This document shows positions 1-10,918 of a stretch of 64,000 bases of DNA, in pieces (position 1 is the first letter of the stretch; each line of letters opens with the position of its first letter). A model generated the notes under the pieces. It was not told where the DNA came from, ran no database searches, and saw only the letters and a program-made list of their open reading frames with translations. Source of the DNA: Hydractinia symbiolongicarpus (Eukaryota > Cnidaria > Hydrozoa > Anthoathecata > Hydractiniidae); contig NC_079889.1 in assembly GCF_029227915.1 (NCBI RefSeq), positions 6,388,001 to 6,452,000 of the forward strand. The letters are read 5' to 3'. The translations under genes were made by a program, and so were the position numbers.

Positions 1-182
1 CCTATAAAGGCCGTAATATGGCCTTTTGCAGTCTAATAAAGGCTTCACACGTAAATCACGTGGTTTCACCTGCCTGCGCAGCTTACCATTGGACTAGTCG
101 TTCCAGTCTCAATGCGCTACAACTTCCCAAGTCATTTTCATTAGCGCCGTCGCCTTAGAACGCTCTTAACTACGTGCACAGT

Positions 183-364
183 CCTATAAAGGCTGTAATA
201 TGGCCTTTTGCAGTCCAATAAAGGCCTCACAATTAAATCACGTGGTTTCACCTGCCTGCGCAGGTTACCGTTGGACTATTCCTTACAGTCTCAGTGCACT
301 ACAACGTTCCAATAGGTTTTCCTTGGCGCTGTGGCTTTACAACACTCTTAACTACGTGCACAGT
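183..364 (+). repeat. Representative monomer with unit landmarks
   Basis: Monomer 2 is given as a reference for the anatomy of the unit. In unit coordinates: TATAAA at 3-8; GGCCTTT at 20-26; AATAAA at 35-40; an A+T-rich variant (CACAATTAAATCACG in this copy, CACACGTAAATCACG in many) ending in an E-box CACGTG at 57-62; the palindrome CCTGCGCAGG at 73-82; a class-defining variable box at 91-104; CAGTCTCA near 105; a second class-defining stretch at 128-160; and GTGCAC at 174-179. Other monomers differ mainly by single substitutions at these variable places. No promoter activity or protein binding is shown by the sequence alone. Confidence 0.9.
239..264. other. CACGTG E-box next to 10-bp palindrome (example)
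   Basis: Monomer 2 holds CACGTG at 239-244 and, 10 bp later, the perfect palindrome CCTGCGCAGG at 255-264. The E-box sits inside ATCACGTG, which fits the yeast centromere CDEI consensus RTCACRTG bound by Cbf1-type bHLH proteins. Most monomers keep both elements. Sporadic losses include CACGCG, CGCACG, CAGGTG, CCCGTG and CACACG for the E-box, and GCAGCTT, GCAAAGG, GCTAAGG and GCAGAAT for the palindrome. Binding in this organism is not known; the match is a short one. Confidence 0.7.
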
Positions 365-369
365 CCTAT

Positions 370-408
370 AAAGGCCGTAATATGGCCTTTTGCAGTCCAA
401 TAAAGGCC
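370..408. other. Triple inverted-repeat arms AAAGGCC/GGCCTTT (example)
   Basis: In monomer 3, AAAGGCC (370-376), GGCCTTT (384-390) and AAAGGCC (402-408) stand in a row. The middle arm can pair with the left arm (7-bp stem, 7-nt loop) or with the right arm (7-bp stem, 11-nt loop), so two exclusive hairpins or cruciforms are possible. The arrangement recurs across the array. In monomers that read GGCTGTAATATGG the left arm loses one base pair, and in those with AAAGGCT or AAATGC the right arm is weakened. Whether these structures form is unknown. Confidence 0.75.
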
Positions 409-1456
409 GCAGACGTAAATCGCACGGTTTCAGCTGCCTGCGCAGGTTACCATTGGACTAGTTGTTTCAGTCTCAATGCACTACAACGTTCCAAGAGGTT
501 TTCCTTAGCGCCATGGCCTTACAACACTCTTAACTACGTGCACAGTCCTATAAAGGCTGTAATATGGCCTTTTGCAGTCTAATAAAGGCCTGACACGTAA
601 ATCACGTGGTTCCATCTGCCTGCGCAGGTTACTATTGTACTATTCCTTCCAGTCTCAATGCACTACAACGTTCCAAGAGGTTTTCCTTAGCGCCATGGCC
701 TTACAACACTCTTAACTACGTGCACAGTCCTATAAAGGCTGTAATATGGCCTTTTGCAGTCTAATAAAGGCCTCACACGTAGATCACGTGGTTCCATCTG
801 CCTGCGCAGGTTACCATTGTACTATTTCTTCCAGTCTCAATGCGCTACAACGTCCCAAGTCATTTTCCTTAGCGCCATGGCCTTACAACACTCTTAACTG
901 CGTGCACAGTCCTATAAAGGCCGTAATATGGCCTTTTGCAGTCTAATAAAGGCTTCACACGTAAATCACGTGGTTTCACCTGCCTGCGCAGGTTACCAAT
1001 GTACTATTCCTTCAAATGTAAATGCACTACAACGTTCCAAGAGGTTTTCCTTGGCGCCGTGGCCTTACAACACTCTTAACTACGTTCACAGTCCTATAAA
1101 GGCCGTAATATGGCCTTTTGCAGTCCAATAAAGGCCGCAGACGTAAATCACGCGGTTTCATCTACCTGCGCAGGTTACCATTGGACTAGTTGTTCCAGTT
1201 TCAATGCTCTACAACGTCCCAAGTCCTTTTCATTAGCGCTGTTGACTTAGAACGCGCTTAACTACGTGCACGGTCCTATAAAGGCTGTTATATGGCCTTC
1301 TGCAGTCTAATAGAGGCCTCACACGTAATTCAGGTGGTTCCATCTGCCTGAGCAGCTTACCATTGGACTATTCCTTCCAGTCTCAATGCGCTACAACGTT
1401 CCAAGTGGTTCTCCTTTTCGCTGTGGCCTTAGAACACTCTTAACTACGTGCACAGT

Positions 1457-4400
1457 CCATTAAAGGCTGTAACATGGCCTTTTGCAGTCTAATAATGGCT
1501 TCACACGTAAATCACGTGGTTCCATCTGACTTCGCAGGTTACCATTGTACTATTTCTTTCAGTCTCAATGCACTACAACGTTCCAAGAGGTTTTCCTTAG
1601 CGCCATGGCCTTACAACACTCTTAACTACGTGCACAGTCCTATAGAGGCCGTAATATGGTCTTTTGCAGTCTAATAAAGGCTTTACACGTAAATCACGTG
1701 GTTTCACCTGTCTGCTAAGGTTACCATTGGACTATTCCTTCCAGTCTCAATGCGCTACAACGTCCCAAGTCATTTTCATTAGCGCCGTCGACTTAGAACG
1801 CGCTTAACTACGTGCACAGTCCTATAAAGGCTGTAATATGGCCTTTTGCAGTCTAATAAAGGCCTCACACGTAGATCACGTGGTTCCATCTGCCTGCGCA
1901 GGTTACCATTGTACTATTTCTTCCAGTCTCAATGCGCTACAACGTCCCAAGTCATTTTCCTTAGCGCCATGGCCTTACAACACTCTTAACTGCGTGCACA
2001 GTCCTATAAAGGCCGTAATATGGCCTTTTGCAGTCTAATAAAGGCTTCACACGTAAATCACGTGGTTTCACCTGCCTGCGCAGGTTACCAATGTACTATT
2101 CCTTCAAATGTCAATGCACTACAACGTTCCAAGAGGTTTTCCTTGGCGCCGTGGCCTTACAACACTCTTAACTACGTTCACAGTCCTATAAAGGTCGTAA
2201 TATGGCCTTTTGCAGTCCAATAAAGGCCGCAGACGTAAATCAAGCGGTTTCATCTACCTGCACAGGTTACCATTGGACTAGTTGTTCCAGTTTCAATGCT
2301 CTACAACGTCCCAAGTCATTTTCATTAGCGCTGTTGACTTAGAACGCGCTTAACTACGTGCACAGTCCTATAAAGGCTGTAATATGGCCTTCTGCAGTCT
2401 AATAGAGGCCTCACACGTAATTCAGGTGGTTCCATCTGCCTGCGCAGCTTACCATTGGACTATTCCTTCCAGTCTCAATGCGCTACAACGTTCCAAGTGG
2501 TTCTCCTTATCGCTGTGGCCTTAGAACACTCTTAACTACGTGCACAGTCCATTAAAGGCTGTAACATGGCCTTTTGCAGTCTAATAAAGGCTTCACACGT
2601 AAATCACGTGGTTTCACCTGCCTGCGCAGGTTACCATTGGACTAGTTGTTTCAGTCTCAATGCGTTACAACGTCCCAAGTCATTTTCATTAGCGCTGTGG
2701 CCTTAGAACGTTCTTAACTATGTGCACAGTCCTATAAAGACTGTAATATGGCCTTTTGCAGTCTAATAAAGGCCTCACAATTAAATCACGTGGTTTCACC
2801 TGCCTGCGCAGGTTACCGTTGGACTATTCCTTACAGTCTCAATGCACTACAACGTTCCAAGAGGTTTTTCTTGGCGCTGTGGCCTTACAACACTCTTAAC
2901 TACGTGCACAGTCCTATAAAGGCCGTAATATGGCCTTTTACAGTCCAATAAAGGCCGCAGACGTAAATCACACGGTTTCAGCTGCCTGCGCAGGTTACCA
3001 TTGGACTAGTTGCTCCAGTCTCAATGCACTACAACGTTCCAAGGGGTTTTCCTTAGCGCCATGGCCTTACAACACTCTTAACTACGTGCACAGTCCTATA
3101 AAGGCCGTAATATGGCCTTTTGCAGTCTAATAAAGGCTTCACACGTAAATCACGTGGTTTCACCTGCCTGCGCAGCTTACCATTGGACTAGTCGTTCCAG
3201 TCTCAATGCGCTACAACTTCCCAAGTCATTTTCATTAGCGCCGTCGCCTTAGAACGCTCTTAACTACGTGCACAGTCCTATAAAGGCTGTAATATGGCCT
3301 TTTGCAGTCCAATAAAGGCCTCACAATTAAATCACGTGGTTTCACCTGCCTGCGCAGGTTACCGTTGGACTATTCCTTACAGTCTCAGTGCACTACAACG
3401 TTCCAATAGGTTTTCCTTGGCGCTGTGGCTTTACAACACTCTTAACTACGTGCACAGTCCTATAAAGGCCGTAATATGGCCTTTTGCAGTCCAATAAAGG
3501 CCGCAGACGTAAATCGCACGGTTTCAGCTGCCTGCGCAGGTTACCATTGGACTAGTTGTTTCAGTCTCAATGCACTACAACGTTCCAAGAGGTTTTCCTT
3601 AGCGCCATGGCCTTACAACACTCTTAACTACGTGCACAGTCCTATAAAGGCTGTAATATGGCCTTTTGCAGTCTAATAAAGGCCTGACACGTAAATCACG
3701 TGGTTCCATCTGCCTGCGCAGGTTACTATTGTACTATTCCTTCCAGTCTCAATGCACTACAACGTTCCAAGAGGTTTTCCTTAGCGCCATGGCCTTACAA
3801 CACTCTTAACTACGTGCACAGTCCTATAAAGGCTGTAATATGGCCTTTTGCAGTCTAATAAAGGCCTCACACGTAGATCACGTGGTTCCATCTGCCTGCG
3901 CAGGTTACCATTGTACTATTTCTTCCAGTCTCAATGCGCTACAACGTCCCAAGTCATTTTCCTTAGCGCCATGGCCTTACAACACTCTTAACTGCGTGCA
4001 CAGTCCTATAAAGGCCGTAATATGGCCTTTTGCAGTCTAATAAAGGCTTCACACGTAAATCACGTGGTTTCACCTGCCTGCGCAGGTTACCAATGTACTA
4101 TTCCTTCAAATGTAAATGCACTACAACGTTCCAAGAGGTTTTCCTTGGCGCCGTGGCCTTACAACACTCTTAACTACGTTCACAGTCCTATAAAGGCCGT
4201 AATATGGCCTTTTGCAGTCCAATAAAGGCCGCAGACGTAAATCACGCGGTTTCATCTACCTGCGCAGGTTACCATTGGACTAGTTGTTCCAGTTTCAATG
4301 CTCTACAACGTCCCAAGTCCTTTTCATTAGCGCTGTTGACTTAGAACGCGCTTAACTACGTGCACAGTCCTATAAAGGCTGTTATATGGCCTTCTGCAGT

Positions 4401-7400
4401 CTAATAGAGGCCTCACACGTAATTCAGGTGGTTCCATCTGCCTGAGCAGCTTACCATTGGACTATTCCTTCCAGTCTCAATGCGCTACAACGTTCCAAGT
4501 GGTTCTCCTTTTCGCTGTGGCCTTAGAACACTCTTAACTACGTGCACAGTCCATTAAAGGCTGTAACATGGCCTTTTGCAGTCTAATAATGGCTTCACAC
4601 GTAAATCACGTGGTTTCACCTGCCTGCGCAGGTTACCATTGGACTAGTTGTTCCAGTCTCAATGCGTTACAACGTCTCAAGTCATTTTCATTAGCGCTGT
4701 GGCCTTAGAACGCTCTTAACTGTGTGCACAGTCCTATAAAGACTGTAATATGGCCTTTTGCAGTCTAATAAAGGCCTCACACGTAGATCACGTGGTTCCA
4801 TCTGCCTGCGCAGGTTACCATTGTACTATTTCTTCCAGTCACAATGGGCTACAACGTCCCAAGTCATTTTCCTTAGCGCCATGGCCTTACAACACTCTTA
4901 ACTACGTGCACAGTCCTATAAAGGCCGTAATATGGCCTTTTGCAGTCTAATAAAGGCTTCACACGTAAATCACGTGGTTTCACCTGCCTGCGCAGGTTTC
5001 CATTGTACTATTCTTCAAATGTCAATGCACTACAACGTTCCAAGAGGTTTTCCTTGGCGCCGTGGCCTTACAACACTCTTAACTACGTCACAGTCCTATA
5101 AAGGCCGTAATATGGCCTTTTGCAGTCCAATAAAGGCCGCAGACGTAAATCACGCGGTTTCATCTGCCTGCGCAGGTTACCATTGGACTAGTTGTTCCAG
5201 TCTCAATGCTCTACAACGTCCCAAGTCATTTTCATTAGCGCTGTTGACTTAGAACGCGCTTAACTACGTGCACAGTCCTATAAAGGCTGTAATATGGCCT
5301 TCTGCAGTCTAATAGAGGCCTCACATGTAATTCAGGTGGTTCCATCTGCCTGCGCAGCTTACCATTGGACTATTCCTTCCAGTCTCAATGCGCTACAAGG
5401 TTCCAAGTGGTTCTCCTTATCGCTGTGGCCTTAGAACACTCTTAACTACGTGCACAGTCCATTAAAGGCTGTAACATGGCCTTTTGCAGTCTAATAAAGG
5501 CTTCACACGTAAATCACGTGGTTTCACCTGCCTGCGCAGGTTACCATTGGACTAGTTGTTTCAGTCTCAATGCGTTACAACGTCCCAAGTCATTTTCATT
5601 AGCGCTGTGGCCTTGAAACGTTCTTAACTATGTGCACAGTCCTATAAAGACTGTAATATGGCCTTTTGCAGTCTAATAAAGGCCTCACAATTAAATCACG
5701 TGGTTTCACCTGCCTGCGCAGGTTACCGTTGGACTATTCCTTACAGTCTCAATGCACTACAACGTTCCAAGAGGTTTTTCTTGGCGCTGTGGCCTTACAA
5801 CACTCTTAACTACGTGCACAGTCCTATAAAGGCTGTAATATGGCCTTTTACAGTCCAATAAAGGCCGCAGACGTAAATCACACGGTTTCAGCTGCCTGCG
5901 CAGGTTACCATTGGACTAGTTGTTCCAGTCTCAATGCACTACAACGTTCCAAGGGGTTTTCCTTAGCGCCATGGCCTTACAACACTCTTAACTACGTGCA
6001 CAGTCCTATAAATGCCGTAATATGGCCTTTTGCAGTCTAATAAAGGCTTCACACGTAAATCACGTGGTTCCATCTGACTTCGCAGGTTACCATTGTACTA
6101 TTTCTTCCAGTCTCAATGCACTACAACGTTCCAAGAGGTTTTCCTTAGCGCCATGGCCTTACAACACTCTTAACTACGTGCACAGTCCTATAGAGGCCGT
6201 AATATGGCCTTTTGCAGTCTAATAAAGGCTTCACACGTAAATCACGTGGTTTCACCTGTCTGCTAAGGTTACCATTGGACTATTCCTTCCAGTCTCAATG
6301 CGCTACAACGTTCCAAGTCATTTTCATTAGCGCCGTCGACTTAGAACGCGCTTAACTACGTGCACAGTCCTATAAAGGCTGTAATATGGCCTTTTGCAGT
6401 CTAATAAAGGCCTCACACGTAGATCACGTGGTTCCATCTGCCTGCGCAGGTTACCATTGTACTATTTCTTCCAGTCTCAATGCGCTACAACGTCCCTAGT
6501 CATTTTCCTTAGCGCCATGGCCTTACAACACTCTTAACTGCGTGCACAGTCCTATAAAGGCCGTAATATGGCCTTTTTCAGTCTAATAAAGGCTTCACAC
6601 GTAAATCACGTGGTTTCACCTGCCTGCGCAGGTTACCAATGTACTATTCCTTCAAATGTCAATGCACTACAACGTTCCAAGAGGTTTTCCTTGGCGCCGT
6701 GGCCTTACAACACTCTTAACTACGTTCACAGTCCTATAAATGCCGTAATATGGCCTTTTGCAGTCCAATAAAGGCCGCAGACGTAAATCACGCGGTTTCA
6801 TCTACCTGCGCAGGTTACCATTGGACTAGTTGTTCCAGTTTCAATGCTCTACAACGTCCCAAGTCATTTTCATTAGCGCTGTTGACTTAGAACGCGCTTA
6901 ACTACGTGCACAGTCCTATAAAGGCTGTAATATGGCCTTCTGCAGTCTAATAGAGGCCTCACACGTAATTCAGGTGGTTCCATCTGCCTGCGCAGCTTAC
7001 CATTGGACTATTCCTTCCAGTCTCAATGCGCTACAACGTTCAAAGTGGTTCTCCTTATCGCTGTGGCCTTAGAACACTCTTAACTACGTGCACAGTCCAT
7101 TAAAGGCTGTAACATGGCCTTTTGCAGTCTAATAAAGGCTTCACACGTAAATCACGTGGTTTCACCTGCCTGCGCAGGTTACCATTGGACTAGTTGTTTC
7201 AGTCTCAATGCGTTACAACGTCCCAAGTCATTTTCATTAGCGCTGTGGCCTTAGAACGTTCTTAACTATGTGCACAGTCCTATAAAGACTGTAGTATGGC
7301 CTTTTGCAGTCTAATAAAGGCCTCACAATTAAATCACGTGGTTTCACCTGCCTGCGCAGGTTACCGTTGGACTATTCCTTACAGTCTCAATGCACTACAA

Positions 7401-8048
7401 CGTTCCAAGAGGTTTTTCTTGGCGCTGTGGCCTTACAACACTCTTAACTACGTGCACAGTCCTATAAAGGCCGTAATATGGCCTTTTACAGTCCAATAAA
7501 GGCCGCAGACGTAAATCACACGGTTTCAGTTGCCTGCGCAGGTTACCATTGGACTAGTTGCTCCAGTCTCAATGCACTACAACGTTCCAAGGGGTTTTCC
7601 TTAGCGCCATGGCCTTACAACACTCTTAACTACGTGCACAGTCCTATAAAGGCCGTAATATGGCCTTTTGCAGTCTAATAAAGGCTTCACACGAAAATCA
7701 CGTGGTTTCACCTGCCTGCGCAGCTTACCATTGGACTAGTCGTTCCAGTCTCAATGCGCTACAACTTCCCAAGTCATTTTCATTAGCGCCGTCGCCTTAG
7801 AACGCTCTTAACTACGTGCACAGTCCTATAAAGGCTGTAATATGGCCTTTTGCAGTCCAATAAAGGCCTCACAATTAAATCACGTGGTTTCACCTGCCTG
7901 CGCAGGTTACCGTTGGACTATTCGTTACAGTCTCAATGCACTACAACGTTCCAATAGGTTTTCCTTGGCGCTGTGGCTTTACAACACTCTTAACTACGTG
8001 CACAGTCCTATAAAGGCAGTAATATGGCCTTTTGCAGTCCAATAAAGG
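1457..8048 (+). repeat. 25-monomer-spaced direct duplication
   Basis: About 1457-3500 recurs at about 6005-8048, shifted by 4548 bp, which is 25 x 182 minus the 2 bp lost from the 180-bp monomer at 4915-5094. The first shared monomer carries the rare CATCTGACTTCGCAGG variant. The copies part near 3500/8048, where ATCGCACGG is replaced by ATCACGTGG. Several single-base differences show that this duplication is older than the 17-monomer one. Confidence 0.75.
4915..5094 (+). repeat. 180-bp monomer with two 1-bp deletions
   Basis: This monomer reads TATTCTTCAAATG where relatives have TATTCCTTCAAATG, and TACGTCACAG where relatives have TACGTTCACAG. The two losses make it 180 bp and shift its open frame, so a 106-codon frame runs into the next monomer (4932-5252). 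The same pair of deletions is found at 30029-30208, which marks the two places as copies of one ancestral segment. Confidence 0.9.
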
Positions 8049-8734
8049 CCGCAGACGTAAATCACGTGGTTCCATCTGCCTGCAAAGGTTACCATTGGAC
8101 TAGTTGTTCCAGTCTCAATGCACTACAACGTTCCAAGAGGTTTTCCTTAGCGCGATGGCCTTACAACACTCTTAACTACGTGCACAGTCCTATAAAGGCC
8201 GTAATATGGCCTTTTGCAGTCTAATAAAGGCTTCACACGTAAATCACGTGGTTTCATCTGCCTGCGCAGCTTACCATTGGACTAGTCGTTCCAGTCTCAA
8301 TGCGCTACAACTTCCCAAGTCATTTTCATTAGCGCCGTCGCCTTAGAACGCTCTTAACTACGTGCACAGTCCTATTAAGGCTGTAATATGGCCTTTTGCA
8401 GTCCAATAAAGGCCTCACAATTAAATCACGTGGTTTCACCTGCCTGCGCAGGTTACCGTTGGACTATTCGTTACAGTCTCAATGCACTACAACGTTCCAA
8501 TAGATTTTCCTTGGCGCTGTGGCTTTACAACACTCTTAACTACGTGCACAGTCCTATAAAGGCCGTAATATGGCCTTTTGCAGTCCAATAAAGGCCGCAG
8601 ACGTAAATCGCACGGTTTCAGCTGCCTGCGCAGGTTACCATTGGACTAGTTGTTTCAGTCTCAATGCACTACAACGTTCCAAGAGGTTTTCCTTAGCGCC
8701 ATGGCCTTACAACACTCTTAACTACGTGCACAGT
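7643..8734 (+). repeat. 3-monomer (546 bp) tandem duplication, partly diverged
   Basis: The monomers at 7643 and 7825 match those at 8189 and 8371. The shared variants are the TAGTCGTTCC type followed by the TATTCGTTACAG type. The third members differ: the one at 8007 carries CTGCAAAGG, while the one at 8553 carries ATCGCACGG. The duplication has therefore been partly overwritten by exchange with other parts of the array. Confidence 0.7.
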
Positions 8735-10918
8735 CCTATAAAGGCTGTAATATGGCCTTTTGCAGTCTAATAAAGGCCTGACACGTAAATCACGTGGTTC
8801 CATCTGCCTGCGCAGGTTACTATTGTACTATTCCTTCCAGTCTCAATGCACTACAACGTTCCAAGAGGTTTTCCTTAGCGCCATGGCCTTACAACACTCT
8901 TAACTACGTGCACAGTCCTTTAAAGGCTGTAATATGGCCTTTTGCAGTCTAATAAAAGCTTCACAATTATATCACGTGGTTTCACCTGCCTGCGCAGGTT
9001 ACCATTGGACTTTTCCTTTCAGTCTCAATGCACTACAACGTTCCAAGAGGTTTTTCTTAGCGCTGTGGCCTGACAACACTCTTAACTACGTTCACAGTCC
9101 TATACAGGCTGTAATATGGCCTTTTGCAGTCTAATAAAGGCCTCACACGTAAATCCCGTGGTTCCATCTGGCTGCAAAGGTTACCATTGTACTATTCCTT
9201 CCAGTTTCCATGCGCTACAACGTTCCAAGTGGTTCTCTTTAGCGCTGTGGCCTTAGAACACTTTTAACTACGTGCACAGTGCATTAAAGGCTGTAATATG
9301 GCCTTTTGCAGTCTAATAAAGGCTTCACACGTAAATCACGTGGTTTCACCTGCCTGCGCAGAATACCATTGAACTAGTTGTTTCAGTCTCAATGCGCTAC
9401 AACGTCCCAAGTCATTTTCATTAGCGCCATGGCCTTACAACACTCTTAACTACGTTCACAGTCCTATAAAGGCTGCAATATAGCATTTTGCAGTCTAATA
9501 AAGGCCTCACACGTAGATCACGTGGTTCTATCTGCCTGCGCAGGTTACCATTGGACTTGTTGTTCCAGTCTCAATGCGCTACAACGTCCCAAGTCATTTT
9601 CATTAGCGCCGTCGACTTAGAACGCGCTTAACTACGTGCACAGTCCTATAAAGGCTGTAATATGGCCTTTTGCAGTCTAATAAAGGCCTCACACGTAGAT
9701 CACGTGGTTCCATCTGCCTGCGCAGGTTACCATTGGACTATTCCTTACAGTCTCAATGCACTACAACGTTCCAAGAGGTTTTCCTTGGCGCTGTGGCCTT
9801 ACAACACTCTTAACTACGTGCACAGTCCTATAAATGCCGTAATATGGCCTTTTGCAGTCTAATAAAGGCCTCACACGTAAATCACGTGGTTCCATCTGCC
9901 TATGCAGGTTACCATTGGACTATTCCTTTCAGTCTCAATGCACTACAACGTTCCAAGAGGTTTTCCTTAGCGCTGTAGCCTGACAACACTCTTAACTACG
10001 TGCACAGTCCTATAAAGGCCGTAATATGGTCTTTTGCAGTCCAATAAAGGCTTCACAATTAAATCACGTGGTTTCACCTGCCTGTGCAGGTTACCATTGG
10101 ACTATTCCTTTCAGTCTCAATGCACTACAACGTTCCAAGAGGTTTTCCTTAGCGCTGTAGCCTGACAACACTCTTAACTACGTGCACAGTCCTATAAAGG
10201 CCGTAATATGGTCTTTTGCAGTCCAATAAATGCCGCAGACGTAAATCACGCGGATTCAGCTGCCTGCGCAGGTTACCATTGTACTAGTCGTTCCAGTCTC
10301 AATGCGCTACAACGTCCCAAGTCATTTTCATTAGCGCCATCGCCTTAGAACGCTCTTAACTACGTGCACAGTCCTATAAAGGCTGTAATATGGCCTTTCG
10401 CAGTCTAATTAAGGCCTCACACGTAGGTCACGTGGTTCCATCTGCCTGCGCAGGTTACCATTGGACTAATTGTTTCAATCTCAATGCGCTACAACGTCCC
10501 AAGTCACTTTCATTAGCGCCGTCGACTTAGAACGCGCTTAACTACGTGCACAGTCCTATAAAGGCTGTAATATGGCCTTTTGCAGTCTAATAAAGGCCTC
10601 ACACGTAGATCACGTGGTTCCATCTGCCTGCGCAGGTTACCATTGTACTATTTCTTCCAGTCTCAATGCGCTACAACTTCCCAAGTCATTTTCATTAGCG
10701 CCGTCGCCTTAGAACGCTCTTAACTACGTGCACAGTCCTATAAAGGCTGTAATATGGCCTTTTGCAGTCCAATAAAGGCCTCACAATTAAATCACGTGGT
10801 TTCACCTGCCTGCTAAGGTTACCATTGGACTATTCCTTCCAGTCTCAATGCGCTACAACGTCCCAAGTCATTTTCATTAGCGACGTCGCCTTAGAACGCT
10901 CTTAACTACGTGCACAGT
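8735..10918 (+). repeat. 12-monomer module, copy 1
   Basis: Twelve recognisable monomers stand in fixed order. Their tags, in order, are: GGCCTGACACG; AAAAGCTTCAC with TGGACTTTTCC; AATCCCGTGG; GCAGAATACC; GCAATATAGC; ACGTAGATC with CCTTACAG; CCTATGCAGG; ATGGTCTTTT with CTGTGCAGG; ATGGTCTTTT with GCGGATTCAG; CCTTTCGCAG; CTATTTCTTCC; CTGCTAAGG. The module recurs at 14377-16560 and, in shortened or altered form, from 33121, 36214 and 53296. It is the most widely dispersed higher-order unit in the window. Confidence 0.85.

Larger units (their letters stand above)
1..4612 (+). repeat. 17-monomer (3094 bp) direct duplication
   Basis: Bases 1 to about 1518 recur at 3095 to about 4612, a shift of exactly 17 x 182 bp. 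The copies share private variants, such as TGTAAATGC near 1017, AAGTCCTTTT near 1230 and GCTGTTATATGG near 1286. A difference I noted is at 1272 (G, against A at 4366). They part near 1519/4613, where TTCCATCTGAC gives way to TTTCACCTGCC. Within the span the monomers at 729 and 1821, and those at 1821 and 3823, are also near-identical, giving nested 6- and 11-monomer spacings. Confidence 0.85.

Noticed and set aside
200-403. Family of 66-67 codon open frames, one per monomer, starting at the ATG in AATATGG; present in roughly a third of monomers
   Set aside because: They are by-products of the repeat. The frame is open only in monomers with CCTTAC or CCTGAC rather than CCTTAG, ends at the same TAA of the next monomer, and overlaps the next copy in another frame because 182 leaves 2 on division by 3. 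No ribosome or promoter context, domain or signal is visible.
7917-7940. CENP-B box candidate at TTCGTTACAGTCTC (also about 8466, 32305, 35400)
   Set aside because: It matches the first part (TTCG then A at the right spacing) but has CTCA where the essential CGGG is needed. It occurs in only a few monomers.
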